From positions 229,684 to 293,683 of the forward strand of contig JAYKAV010002308.1 in NCBI GenBank assembly GCA_035582835.1: 64,000 nt of DNA, written 5' to 3'. A model generated the notes under the pieces. The model ran no database searches. It saw only the letters and a list, made by a program, of their open reading frames with translations, and was not told where the DNA came from. The position numbers were made by a program, and so were the translations under genes. Of the stretch, positions 27,306-38,630 are shown one piece after another. Positions within the stretch are counted from its first letter, which is position 1. Each line of letters starts with the position of its first letter. Origin of the DNA: Phoebastria nigripes (taxonomy: Eukaryota > Chordata > Aves > Procellariiformes > Diomedeidae).

Positions 27306-29454
27306 CTTGCCCTTCCTTTACTTTTGCTCTGCGGTTCATCTTGTTGAGCATGAAAATGATGATCAGCCTCCTCTCTCTGTTGTGAGGAGGAGTCATGATG
27401 GAGACCTGAGGAGAGAGGAAGGAGCACTGGGATCTAGTTGATTATTAACTTCAGAAAATGGCTTCATTAGCTCCTTGTGAGAGTAGTGTTTCTCGCTGAC
27501 GTTACATCACTTGCTTCCTATCAGACAAGCTCTATCATCTTGGCCTTGGAGGTCTGGGGAGCCTTGCCTCTTCTTAGAGCCAGGCACGGCTTGAGACGGT
27601 TTATTAAAATAGCACCACAATTATTATGAAGAATTCGGCTTGAGGTTTTACCATGACTTACATCATGTCTCTTTTTATAAAATTTGTACTGAATACATGT
27701 ATTTGATTTTTCTCATGCATCCTGACTTCAAGTTTTAAAACTGACCTTGCTTAATTTGACCTTATCTAGCTAATTTATCACAGGCCTGCACTTCTAAACA
27801 ATGTTAAATGGAGTATATGTCCTTGTATCTTCCCAAGTAACTAAGCGTCCTGCAAAATTCAGACCATTAAAAGTGAGGGTGATAGGAGAAGCTCCAAGAA
27901 ATGAGTGAACTTAATATAAATATTCATAATAATGTCAATTCCACTTTTTAAACAATTTCTGAAATGTTAGTTTGCTCTAACGGCTGGTCAGAAGCACAAA
28001 GGTTAGGTTAAGCTTCCTTCGTTAATGGTTTGGCTCAATGCACTGAGCAGTATAATGTATTTTATCAGTGAGGGAAATGATATTGGTTTAAGAGGTTTCA
28101 TGTAACAGTCATATCCTGGCCAAATGTAATTTTGAAAACAATCAGGGCCATTATGGCTCACACAGAAAGAAAGATAAAGACAGATAGCTGTATATGGGTT
28201 TTTAATAAGTAATTCACCCTGGGTCTTGAAACATCAGATTGCCAAGTAATATTATTAATGTATAAGCATGTTGGTAAAATCATGTATTCTTTCCCATTGG
28301 TTGACTATAGATATGTTTCTGATGCAAATATCGTGTAAGTGTATTGAATCCAAGCTATGTAAATAGACTATATAGTACATCCATCAAGCAGTTGACTTGA
28401 TTATTCCACACACTAAAGAGCGTTTTCTAACATCAATCTACATTCTGCCTAAATAGAACATTTTTCACCAATGATATTATGCATCATTTACTGTATATTT
28501 GATACTAATTGTTCAGCATATCGATCACCTGTCACTCTGAGAGTTTAGTGATCTTTGCAACTTGTCCTGGCAACTTGGAAGTTACAGGCAGTTGGTTACC
28601 CATCATCTGTAGTAGCAGACGGAGATTTCCTGGACAGTGCTGAAATCTTGCCCTGGGCGGGCAGTGTAGAGAGAAGAGTTAAGTTAAGGGCCTGCTAAAT
28701 TGATACTTGAAAAGGAAAAAATGACACCATTTTCATTTTCATAGAGATTAGGCTATGGCAGTACACAAACACACTGCAAAGATTAACAGATGTCACTTAT
28801 TCTGCACCTTTCTGTTTGGAAGCAGTATTTTATTAAAGGGTCAGGATGAGGACCGACCAGTGCAACAGGGAGGGAGGTGAGGTGCCGATTCACCCTTTAT
28901 ATGGATGCACTGTGCCATTTTGTTTTGTGAGTGCAGGATACAGAAGCTCTGCGAGCTTCTTTTCTTGCAGAAGTGGCTAAAAAGAAGGGGGATATTCAGG
29001 GAGTGAAGGCCTTTTTTTTGCATGCAGAGTCTGCATACGTGGCAATCAGTTACCTGTCAAAGGACAATTATATCAATAGCTAAAGGACATGGCTCTAACC
29101 ATCAGAACAGTTTCAACCACCTTATAAAACAGGATCTGTTTTAATATAAATATGGTGAATTCTCTGATCAATTTTAAACATCTACTTCATATATGAAAAT
29201 GTGGAGATTTTAAAATACATGTAACTGCAGCTGGAGGGGGGCTGTTAACATTGACTGTTCTGTATCTGTCACAGCACATACATTATTGAACTAGAAAACT
29301 ACTGGAAGCAAAGGCTTTAGAAATAGGAGAAGAATATATTGATTTAATCATTGCATTCATGCAGCAGTTCTTTTATGACATTTTTTACAGTATAGAGCGT
29401 GGACTGTCTACTTGCCACACACTTTATTCACTGAGCAGGTCATGCCTTTACTGT

Positions 29455-29640
29455 ATCTTCCTTTATAACCCCTCTGTGTCCCTCTCCGGACCATCAAACC
29501 TCTTACCCAGGTTCTCATCCTCTCCTGGCTCAACTACCATCATCTCTTTCCCTCTGTGACTGTCGCAGTTGTCCCCCTCAAGCCTATTCTACAATCAGCC
29601 TCCAACCCCCCACCTTGCCTCCTTGTCCTCATGAGCTGGC
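29455..29640 (+). mobile_element. L2-like LINE relic (reverse transcriptase part)
   Basis: The + strand at about 29,490-29,545 can be read, with degradation, as a K-x-L-T-x-V-L-I-L-S-W-L-N-Y run. This corresponds to the L2/CR1-clade reverse-transcriptase segment usually seen as 'vLvlSrLDYCNaL'. It is followed by TCCCCCTCAAGCCTATTCTAC, matching the 'pLq.iQnaAa' region that comes next in these elements. Stops and indels break the frame. It is a pseudogenised fragment of 150-200 bases, possibly extending to 29,770. The family assignment rests on remembered consensus patterns. Confidence 0.5.
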
Positions 29641-32600
29641 CACCAGCTTGCCTTTGTTCCCCATGGAGGCTTCTTCCCACTAGCACCCAGACTTACGATT
29701 CACCCCATGGCTGTTCACACTTGGCCACAGTATTCCCACCCCAATACGCACAGCACAAAAAAGCTTTCTAGAAAGATATCTAAATTTGCTAGCTTTACCC
29801 CTCTCCAAATCTTTGCTTGAGTTTCAGGAGTGCTGAAACACCTGCTGCCTGGCGGGGGGGCTTAGGGGAGCGACTGGGGGCAGCCGAGCATGGAGGGACT
29901 GCACTGAGCTGCCCGCAGGAATGGGGGAGGAGGGGGCAGATTGACATTGTTTTGTGATAAACAGTAAATTTTCTGAAAAACAGCATTTCAGGGGAATCAA
30001 AACTGTTAACAAATTAGGATCAGACTCAATGAATTTTCAGCCAAGGAAAAAATATCTGGGAAGTGGCAGGTGGCAAGAGATTTTGAAAATCTTGAGACAA
30101 TTCACTCCGACATTTCAAAAAAACCAAGCCTGTTGACTCTTTGCTTTGAAATGCATTTCTCAATTCCAAACTGAACTGAAAGAGGGGAAAAAATTATGGA
30201 TAAGGATTAAAATAACCCCAAACTTGAAGCAGAATTTTTTCTTGAGTTGAATGACAAGATCTGACTGATCTGAACTGTTCTTATCCCATGGGTTTTTTCA
30301 GTCGCAGAACTCAAGGTTGTGTTATTTTCCCAGCTCCACCCAGTAAGCCACTGGTGACATGCACCAACTGTACGGAATGTACAGACTGGCTGTTTCTTTC
30401 ACAGCCTGACCCCTAAACTTTAGTCATCTGTCTCCACTCCTTCCCTGTGTTTTGCCTTTTTCTTAGAAGATCAACTCCTTCAGATGAAAGTTATAGTCTC
30501 CTTACCAAAGCACTGCGCATTAACTCAAAAAGTGGGCCAAAATCACTAATATAAAAAAAAAATTTGCGAGAAGTGATATTAGCAGTGTCTCAACGGCTTT
30601 GCTTTTCTCAAAGGCACGATCCTATGCTGCTTGTACACGGACGTGGTCTTCCTCCTGCTCCGGGAATCGGCAACCTTGGAGGTGGCAGCTGTCCAAGTTT
30701 CTCATGAATCCCTGAGTCTGGGGTTTCAGACTTCTCCAAAAGGCTTCTCTGAGTCATTCTAGGGACATCTATGACCCATCATCAAGCAAGTAAAGGAAAT
30801 TCTCATATTCGGGAACAGAACTGCCTTGCCTGTGTATGTTTTGCTTTGGATCTTTTCAGTTGTCATTGTGGAAACCTTCTTCCCAGGGGTTATTTATAAA
30901 AGATGCTTTGATTCAGGCAGCATGTGGGTTGTATGCATGTCAGGTAGTGCACACAGTGCCCTCCCCGCAGCAGCTCCTTCCTTCTATCTGCTCTCCCCTC
31001 CCATCCTGCACAGCGCCTAGGCTGTCCCCTTCATCTCTGCCTCCTGGCTCCCTCCCTCCCTCCCACCCGCTGACTCCGTCTTCCAACACCGAAGGAATTT
31101 GCTGGATCTGCAGCTGTTTTGGGAGGGAGAAAACTGTGTAGCAGCAGCTGCAGCAGCAGTCGTAGCAGCAAATTACATGAGGATACAGATTATCTGAGCA
31201 CTTGTTTCAGAGAGGTACAGATTATCTAAGATGTAGACTCTGCATAAGCAGTATGGAAATGACAGCAGGCCAGCGTGACACTGCTGGTTTCGTTTATTTG
31301 GGACCTTCCCTACCGGGGCCGGCGTTGGCTGTGCGGGGAGGTGGATACAGTGGGGCCGGGGGCTGCGGACAGACAGCAGCCCTGCCTGCGCCTCTGCCTG
31401 CCCAGCTGGCCCCATGCATGGCCATGGCACCAGGAACAGCCAATGTAAGCTCCTCAGGGCAGGAAACATTTCCTTTACTTACCCATGAAGCATCATGCAG
31501 AGCAGTGGTGGTTTGTAAATCATAGGCATTTAGAAACACTCAGGAAAAAATCCTCTGCAGAATATACACAGTGAAATGTTACCGAGGCATCCCTGAGACT
31601 GCTGGAGCCATGGGCACGGTGAGCGAAACTGTAATGTCCCCCCATTCATCTCTCTAACAGTCACCACTCTCTGCTTTACATAGCTGTTTACTTTTTCAGG
31701 CATCTTATGCCATAGCATTAAGACACGACAGGGTGTGCTTTACTGGGACATTAATAATACATCGGGTGCGTTGTGAGCCATGACTGCAAAGGCTGAATGA
31801 CTTCAATAGCCCAAGAAATGTATTAATGCTCCAGTAAACCACATCCGAGAGTGGTAATTCAAGTTTTATTTTGTCATTTTATTAATGACGCAAGTTACAT
31901 GATATTATATGTGACGCTGTCTAATGGCATGCATAGGTGATGAGGGGACAGCAAGCCCACGGGCAATGCTGGGCAGATCGGCTTCTGTCCCCTGCATGTG
32001 GGGAGGGCAACTTTAGTTAGGGAATTTTAACCAACTGCTTATGCTTTGGGGGAATATCCGGATAGTAGAGAGAGCCTGTGCAAACCTGTCTAACGTATAT
32101 AACAATGAGGGTGGTAATGTTATGAAGGGCACATATACATACTAGAAATGAGAAGATGGATGATTTGTATGTGCCCAATGCTGTAGCTAATTATATCCTT
32201 CAGTAGGAAAAGCTGGGCTCCTTGTTAGCAAGAGAAATGATGAAAGATAGGAAGAAAAAGAAAGAAAATTATATCCCAACGATTGTGAGAAAGAAGGAAA
32301 GACAGACGCCAGTTTGTAGGAAGCATCTCACCCCATTAAGCATCTTAATTCCCTTTTATTGTCCATACTGCGCTGAAGCCTACAAGATGTATGCATGATT
32401 TATAAACAGTGCTGTGCATCAGCTGAGCAGTTTTATACAGGGCTCTGGAAGGCTGAGGCACGTGTGGTACTTGGGTTTGGGTGGGTTTTTCTGCAGCGTT
32501 CGAATCTTGCCTGATTTCACTCGCGGTGTCACCTGGCTCTGCTATGCTTGCATGCTTTTATTTTGATAAATGTTTAAACACCTCTATACCAAATGAAGCC

Positions 32601-33290
32601 AGGTAAATATGAGCCCACTTTACTCTGACATAATTTTAAAATTAATTCATACCTGGATAGACGTGCATTTCATTAAAGTCCACTAAATAAGAGTCATCAA
32701 TGTTTATTCAGAGCCAAGAAAGCTTCATGGATAATTTTATAGTCGTTTAATAATTTTATTTGTTCAACTTAGCATATTTTAGATTTTCTTATACTCTTAA
32801 CTGTGTTAGCTGTACAATCATGAAGAAAATCTAAAACAACAATGAAAAATGCTGGTGTTCAGATTCCAAGATAAATCCAATAACAACTCTGACAGGATTG
32901 ATTACAACAGAATCAGCAAAACCTCTAGACTCTTTTTAATGTGGTTTGAGACATAAAGAAGATAATGAAAGATGTTACTTGACAGTAGTAGGATCTATGT
33001 TTAGAGCTAAAAGCAAACCACTCTGAATTTTTGTTTTTGTTGTTGAAACATTTTTCCACTGCGAAATATGATTTTTGTCAAAATTGACATATTCGTGAAA
33101 TTACATTAATTTTGATGACATTTCTGCAAAAAAATGAGTATTTTTCAAATGATCCTTTGGAAGATTCTATTTGGGAAAACGAGATAAAATCACAAACTGA
33201 AAGCGCTTTTGAAATTAAATTCTTCATGTGTATTTATTGTTTTAACCTCATTTTACATTATGTCACCAGCAGTATTATTTTCTGAGTGGT
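29640..33290. other. Non-coding flank, no gene recognised
   Basis: No supportable gene. It holds a GCA-rich run at 31,138-31,170 and a short duplicated segment at 31,180-31,229. Stop-dense AT-rich tracts at 31.74-32.1 kb and 32.54-32.83 kb carry many TAAT/ATTA cores and could be regulatory. A purine-rich GAAA/GAAG tract lies at about 32,235-32,300. Confidence 0.5.
31138..31170 (+). repeat. (GCA)n-rich interrupted repeat
   Basis: An interrupted run of AGC/GCA triplets sits in non-coding sequence. It is short and imperfect. There is no open frame linking it to an exon. Confidence 0.6.
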
Positions 33291-33294
33291 TTTA

Positions 33295-34465
33295 TAGAAC
33301 CTAGTCCTCTTTGCCTTCTCTCTCTGCACCTTTCTGCATCTCTGGGTAATCTCATCTGCAAATACACAATCAGCTACCCTCTCTGCATGGCCGACTCGCA
33401 GATCTACCTGTGTGCTCACGGCCCGACTCCTCTGGCCAACTTCAGCTCTGGGCTTGTTTCCCTGTCATTTCATGTAGAAGACCGTCAGTCAACTCAAACT
33501 CAATGCGGATGAGACAGAACTTTTAATCTTCCCCAATTCATGTCGTCCCTGCTATTCCCCTCTTTGATCACGGCGGACAACCTCACCACCCTGCCTGTCA
33601 CTCAGGCCCATAATTTGTGTGTCATCTTTGACTCAGACCCTTTCTCAGGTCCTCACATCCAGGCTATGGCATAATCCCACTGACTGCTCCTGCTTATCAT
33701 CTCTAAGATGTCATCTTTCCTGTCCATCCCCATGGCTAAGGCCCTTGTCTAGCCTCTTCTATGTCTCAATTAGTGCAACACATTTTTTATCAGGCCTTGA
33801 CAAATGCAACATTGGCCTTTTGCTGCCCACTTAAAATGACACTGGAAATACTCTTTTCTTAGCCCATCAATCTCCCATTTTCTGTCCATCCCTCCTCCAT
33901 CTCCTCTTTCTGTATTGCACCAAATGTTACCTGTTTGTCCTCATTCTCACGCTCTGTTACAGTCCACTTCCACTTTCAGTTATCAACAGCTACTTAGTAC
34001 TGCCAGCTGGGGTGACCCTGATGCCAGCTCCCATCGCCCACATGCTGGGTGCCCAAACTTGCACCCCCAGCTCCTCCCTGCTGTCTCCCGCTTTTGAGAG
34101 GACCATCCTGCAAGCAGCCGCAAGCTGCCTCGCATCTTCCTCCCCATCCCCCAGTGAAACTCTCCGTGCCTTCTTTTCCTAACTACTGCTAGGCTCTTCA
34201 TTTGCTGCCTGTCCTGTTGCTCAATATCATCCTATGTTCCCCTATACGCCATCATCCATTTTTCTGTGCCCCACTTTTGTCTCTTGCCTTATTCTTATGT
34301 TGTAAGGCTTTAGGAGCAGGTACCATCTTTCTATTTTGCCTAACACTTTGAGGGTCAGCCTACAATCAGGTCTCATGGGGTAGAAGTCCGTTAATACTCA
34401 TACGCTCACACATACACACACATTATGATAATATAAACTGTTATTCTTTATTAATATTATTAGTG
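33295..34465 (+). mobile_element. L2-like LINE relic, reverse transcriptase C-terminal part and 3' end
   Basis: About 1.1 kb on the + strand follows the order of an L2-clade element. Near 33,385-33,410 a broken frame reads M-A-D-S-Q-I-Y-L, the degraded form of the catalytic Y-A-D-D-T-Q-I-Y-L block. At 33,491-33,535 comes L-K-L-N-A-D-E-T-E-L-L-I-F-P, the 'n..KTElLlFp' block. At 33,600-33,645 comes V-T-Q-A-H-N-L-C-V-I-F-D-S-D, the 'vrnLGViFDs' block. Then follow CTGTCCATCCCCATGGCTAAGG and a C/T-rich 3' part. The end, near 34,300-34,465, has TTGTAAGGCTTTAGGAGCAGG, ACCATCTTTC and an ATAATATAA-type tail, as in amniote L2 3' ends. Stops and frameshifts are frequent, so it is inactive. Confidence 0.75.
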
Positions 34466-34610
34466 TGAGAATATGGCGTGGCATATATCAACTCACACCT
34501 TTTTATGACTTATTTAATATTCTACCATTTTATTGTCCTCGACTTTTATATTATTATTGTTATTTGAATAATTAACTTTGCCAGCTATTAAGTACAGATT
34601 TGAAGCCTCT

Positions 34611-34747
34611 TATTTTCTAGATCAAAGCATCTCTCACTTCTGTTATAATGAAACACTTGAATTCTTGGACAGTCGGAACAGGAAACTTAGGTAAGAGTCA
34701 AAGTGTTTCATTACGAACAAGCAAGAGATGCTTTGATCTAGAGAATA
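34611..34747. ncRNA. Long imperfect hairpin (possible small-RNA precursor or palindromic MITE)
   Basis: The left arm (34,611-34,660) and right arm (34,698-34,747) are near-perfect reverse complements. They include an uninterrupted 20-base match around TCTAGATCAAAGCATCTCT and a second block AATGAAACACT. A few mismatches and one-base bulges fall in the middle. The loop is 37 bases. Pairing may extend weakly outward to about 34,600 and 34,757. The stem is longer than a typical miRNA precursor (about 33 bp), so an endo-siRNA-type hairpin or an old palindromic DNA-transposon remnant is equally possible. I see no clear target-site duplication. I do not recognise the mature-like sequence as a known miRNA. 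Confidence 0.45.
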
Positions 34748-36277
34748 GGATTTTAAATATTAATTTTTCATCCTAAAGATAAGATCTAGCACAATAAAGA
34801 GCATTGTAAATATAAAGTGAAATCACAGAAAAGTTCAGCTATTGTATTGCATAATGTATGTATGGAATATGTCGGGGAGACTCATTCATCACATGAGGTG
34901 TGTCAGAAGGCTCCCTGGCCCCCCCAGCTGCTGGGAGTTTCGGTATTCAGTAAGCAAACTGTCCTACTCTAACAAAACTTGAGTTTAAAGCTGAGAGGCC
35001 ATCGCTGGGAGCTTGCTATGAGGGAAAGGTCCAGTCAGGCCCACGCCACAGCTCGAGGCGGTGGTGGTCCCGCTGCGCAAAGGGTGACTACAGAGGGTCT
35101 CTGTGGATCCAGCTAGTGCAATCCACGGCTGTTGCTAGCATGACCCTAGAGCAGATCGCAGGCTGCGAGGGATGTTTGGGAAATCTCAGGTTTGCACTGT
35201 TAAAAAAAAAAGTCAGTTCAAAGTTAATTTTTGAAACTTCTTTCTCTTCTGGCACATTTTCAAATGTGGCTTGATGCTCTCGTTTACGGTGGGTGTGAAA
35301 TAGCCGCCTTTCCCATCAATAGTTGTTCAGCTTCTGGGTTTTGACCAGCTCTTACAAGTATATCATTTAGATTTCCACTTAAAATACACCATTTTGCTAT
35401 TTTACTTTGCTAACAGAATGCACTTTAGTGTGAATATTTTGCAGCATCACCACAAAGCAGCAGGAGAAAAGTGCTAAAAATTGCCAGTGAAAAAAAGGAA
35501 AAATTATTGTGAAAGATTTATTCTCCGTACACACGTGTAAGAGCTATCTTCACCCAGAGATTTCCCCTAAGCCATGGCAAAGGTGACCATTTCTTAAAGA
35601 GTCCTCCCTGTCCCTGCTGGGAAATCCAGAGCTATCGCCTCTTTCAGGGCCTGTGAGCTGCACAGAGGTGCTGAACTCCCAGAGATCCTTTTGGGAACCG
35701 ATAGATGATGGATTAATACATTTCATAACAATCTCCATGGAGACCAAAACTGGTGTGGCATCCTCCAAACCAATAGTGATAGAAAACCCTGTTGGCAATC
35801 TGGATTAGTGGGTGCTCCTCTCGGAGTCACAGGCTACCCCAGATGATGTAGTTTATCTCGGTGTAAATCAGATGTGACTCAGTGGCAGACACTGCACAGC
35901 CAAACATGCAGAAAACTCACATCAGTGCTGAATCAAAGCCTGAAACGCGGATCATTATTTAAAGAGAGTTATGAGAACGCCTTGAGTTTCAAGAAGATGA
36001 TCAACACTGCTGAAGAAGTGAAAACCAAAAATTATAGATATAATGATAGGAAGCCCTTGGGATTTATTAACTGTTTTGTTTGGACTTATTAAAAAGGAAT
36101 GACACCCATTAAAGTATATCACAGGAATGAGCTATCTAGCAGCCCCAGGGCTGTGACTGAAGGTGAGCTCTGCGATAAGGTGAGGGCTCCCTATTGCTTT
36201 CCAATGACAAAGCACTCAGTAAAACAAAGAGAAGGTCTTGCTTTATAAATTGTTCATTCAATTCAAGAGTTTTCTCA

Positions 36278-36290
36278 AACAATTATTGTT
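36278..36290. promoter_or_regulatory. Perfect palindrome of two SOX-type cores
   Basis: AACAATTATTGTT is a perfect palindrome about its central base. It places two AACAAT cores head to head with one base between. SOX-family HMG proteins bind AACAAT (established), and close inverted pairs occur at some dimeric SOX targets. This is a motif-level observation only; there is no promoter nearby. Confidence 0.25.
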
Positions 36291-37446
36291 CTATCTCTAA
36301 GAGCAAACGGCCCAATTCTTATGAAATACATATACTTAGGCAGTAGTCTGAGACGTTTCTGATGTTTTTATGGCAATTCAAAGCACTCTATAGCCGTGTT
36401 GTTTAAGGAAGATGTGCACTGGCACTCAGACGGCTGCTGGCTCAGTGTGACTGCCGGGGAGGGCAGGAGCCAGCCCTGCCGTGGCAGCACAGCTTGCTGC
36501 CTCGCATGCGCGAGTGGCACTTACTGTTGTGAACTTGGCAGTACTCAAAACGTTGGCATCGGTGGGGAGAACGTGGACAAGTGATACTACTTTGGCAATT
36601 CCTTTTTGCTGTCTCTTCACAGTCGTATTTCTTCAGGTTGCCAAACTGCAGGCTGGGCCCTATGTCTGTATTTATGTGAGTACCCATGCGCTTCAAGTGC
36701 TGTAGCAATCAGCCATGCTCGTCTCCATCTTCCCACCAGCCTCTGCATGCACATCTTGCAAGCTTTGCATAAGCAAGAACCACAGCTGAGACGGCTGGGA
36801 CTCCCGCCGCCAGCGGGAGTGTCCCTTCCCGTCCCTTTCTGTTCCTTCCTGCTGTCTGTCATCTCTTTCAGTGTTTAGTCACTCTCTGGTGTCAGCAGCT
36901 TTATTGCAGTGCAGATGTGAGCTGGGTACTCGGCGGTTTGATTCAAGAGCTGTACATGCATGCTCACTGGGTCCTTTCAAAGCGATGTTTCTAATCCACT
37001 TTCCATGAGGGTGTGTTTGTGCCGCTGCCTCCCGCCCACCACACCTCCCNGGGACCTTACTGCGTCTGGGGTTTTCTACTGTTTCTTAATAAGCAAGTAC
37101 AAGTCACAAGCTAAGATAAATCTCTTCATCTTATTTTGTTACATCTGTACCAGCCTTTTCAGTCATGTCAAAACAACTCTGGGATTATTTATCTGCATTC
37201 AGGAAATTCTGCTTTACCGATGTACATTTTAGACCATGTAAAAACAAGGCTGTTTCTTTTAAATGGTAACTGGGAGTGGGGAGTTTGAAACACAGAAGTT
37301 CCGATCCTGCTTCATGGAAGCTCAGAGAGCATTGGTCAATAGGTTATAAAATACTTTTGTAAATGGAGTTCCAACATCTACCTGAGCTATTTGACCATGT
37401 CCTTTCAACTAATTGTTTCTATAATTCAGGCCATTTTTCTTTTCAG

Positions 37447-37569
37447 TTTAAAACCAGCAATATGTTGAACCTAACCAGGATAATTGAGATGCAACTGGGG
37501 GTAGCCGCCTTTCTTTTTTGGAAGATAATTGTCGACTTCCCCTACGATATGGCAATAGGAGAGTGTCAG
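37447..37569 (+). other. Candidate internal exon (unidentified)
   Basis: A 123-base segment is flanked by a strong acceptor (CCATTTTTCTTTTCAG ending at 37,446) and a strong donor (CAG|GTAAGA beginning at 37,570). One frame stays open through all 41 codons. It contains a methionine at codon 6, then charged residues and a hydrophobic stretch (L-G-V-A-A-F-L-F-W-K-I-I-V) that could be a membrane segment or signal anchor. The length is a multiple of three, so skipping it would keep frame. I do not recognise the peptide and see no partner exon, so a non-coding RNA exon or a cryptic exon is equally possible. Confidence 0.3.
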
Positions 37570-38608
37570 GTAAGAAATCCTGTCTCACACTGTTTTCTAC
37601 CACTGCCCCATGATGACACTTGGTCCTTTGTGCATACATCCTTTCTTTTTTTTCATTTGGGTGAGCTTCGTTGCAGCTTATTATTATTGAAAGTTAGAGA
37701 ACAGATTGAAGACTGATTACAAGGATATGGTGTACCATGGGAAAAGTCTAGTTATATAAAAGCTTTGCCTGAGACTCAACTACTTTGTGTTCTGCAAAAG
37801 NTACTGCAGACATCCCTGTTGTTTTTATTGATCGTATAGATTCAGTACTGGGGCATTTAGAGTTTAGCTTTGCTTTGGAGACTTATTTTCTTGAATTTGC
37901 TTGAAATTCAACAGATTAAAGTGATCTGACAGATTTTTGAATGCTGGCCTAGAAAAAGAAATAAAAAGGTTTCTCATATAAGGTGAGCCAGCTGTCTCCA
38001 GAAGAAGAGTTATCACTCCACACTGTCACCAGATTTCCTGATGCCCAGAAACTCTGATCAGGCAGAAAGCCTCTGCCGGGGCAGGCAGAAACATTCCCCC
38101 GCTACCATGGGCAGGAGCAGCCATGAGTGCCACACGCACGAAGCACTTTGGCACGATGGGGCCGAGCCCTGCCTGGCCCAGAGCCTCCCGGCAGACTGCA
38201 GTGGGTCCAGGCTCCCGCTCTGTGGCGGAGCTGGCACCGTACCTTGCCGCTGGGGCTTCCATCAGCTCAGCCTGAGCAGCTCCTGGAGATCAGCTGGGAA
38301 TCCAACCCCCAACCTCCTACGCCGTGTACCTCGCTTTCCCGATCTTTACTGCAGTGGCATTTCCTGTGTTTTTAACAGAAATCTTTTAAAAATGTGATAC
38401 TCCCAAGGATATAGAATAGTGCTGTAGTTGTTATTTTACTTAATATTAAAAGGTTAAAAAGCTCATGAAAACATATAGCTATGTGGAAATTAATGATGGT
38501 ATCTCTCGTAAACTAGTGCTGTGTATGTACCTATCCACTCATAATGTTTTAAAATATACATAGCAGAGTGCAGGTAGTGATAACACATTTGATTTTATCC
38601 ACTACAAG

Positions 38609-38630
38609 TGTGTGTGTGTATATATATATG
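38609..38630 (+). repeat. (GT)n(TA)n compound microsatellite
   Basis: Five or so GT units pass directly into five TA units. It is a simple sequence repeat in non-coding DNA. Confidence 0.8.

Larger units (their letters stand above)
20800..29450. other. Non-coding flank, no gene recognised
   Basis: No supportable gene. It contains a MIR-like fragment at 22,240-22,328 and a juxtaposed acceptor/donor motif at 27,299/27,300. A stop-dense AT-rich block at 27.6-28.6 kb resembles non-coding regulatory sequence in composition only. The open frames near 26.0-26.5 kb, on both strands, coincide with locally raised GC and lack motifs. Confidence 0.55.

Noticed and set aside
33619..34097. Short + strand frames taken at first as small proteins
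   Set aside because: They are stretches of the decayed L2-like LINE, in shifting frames.
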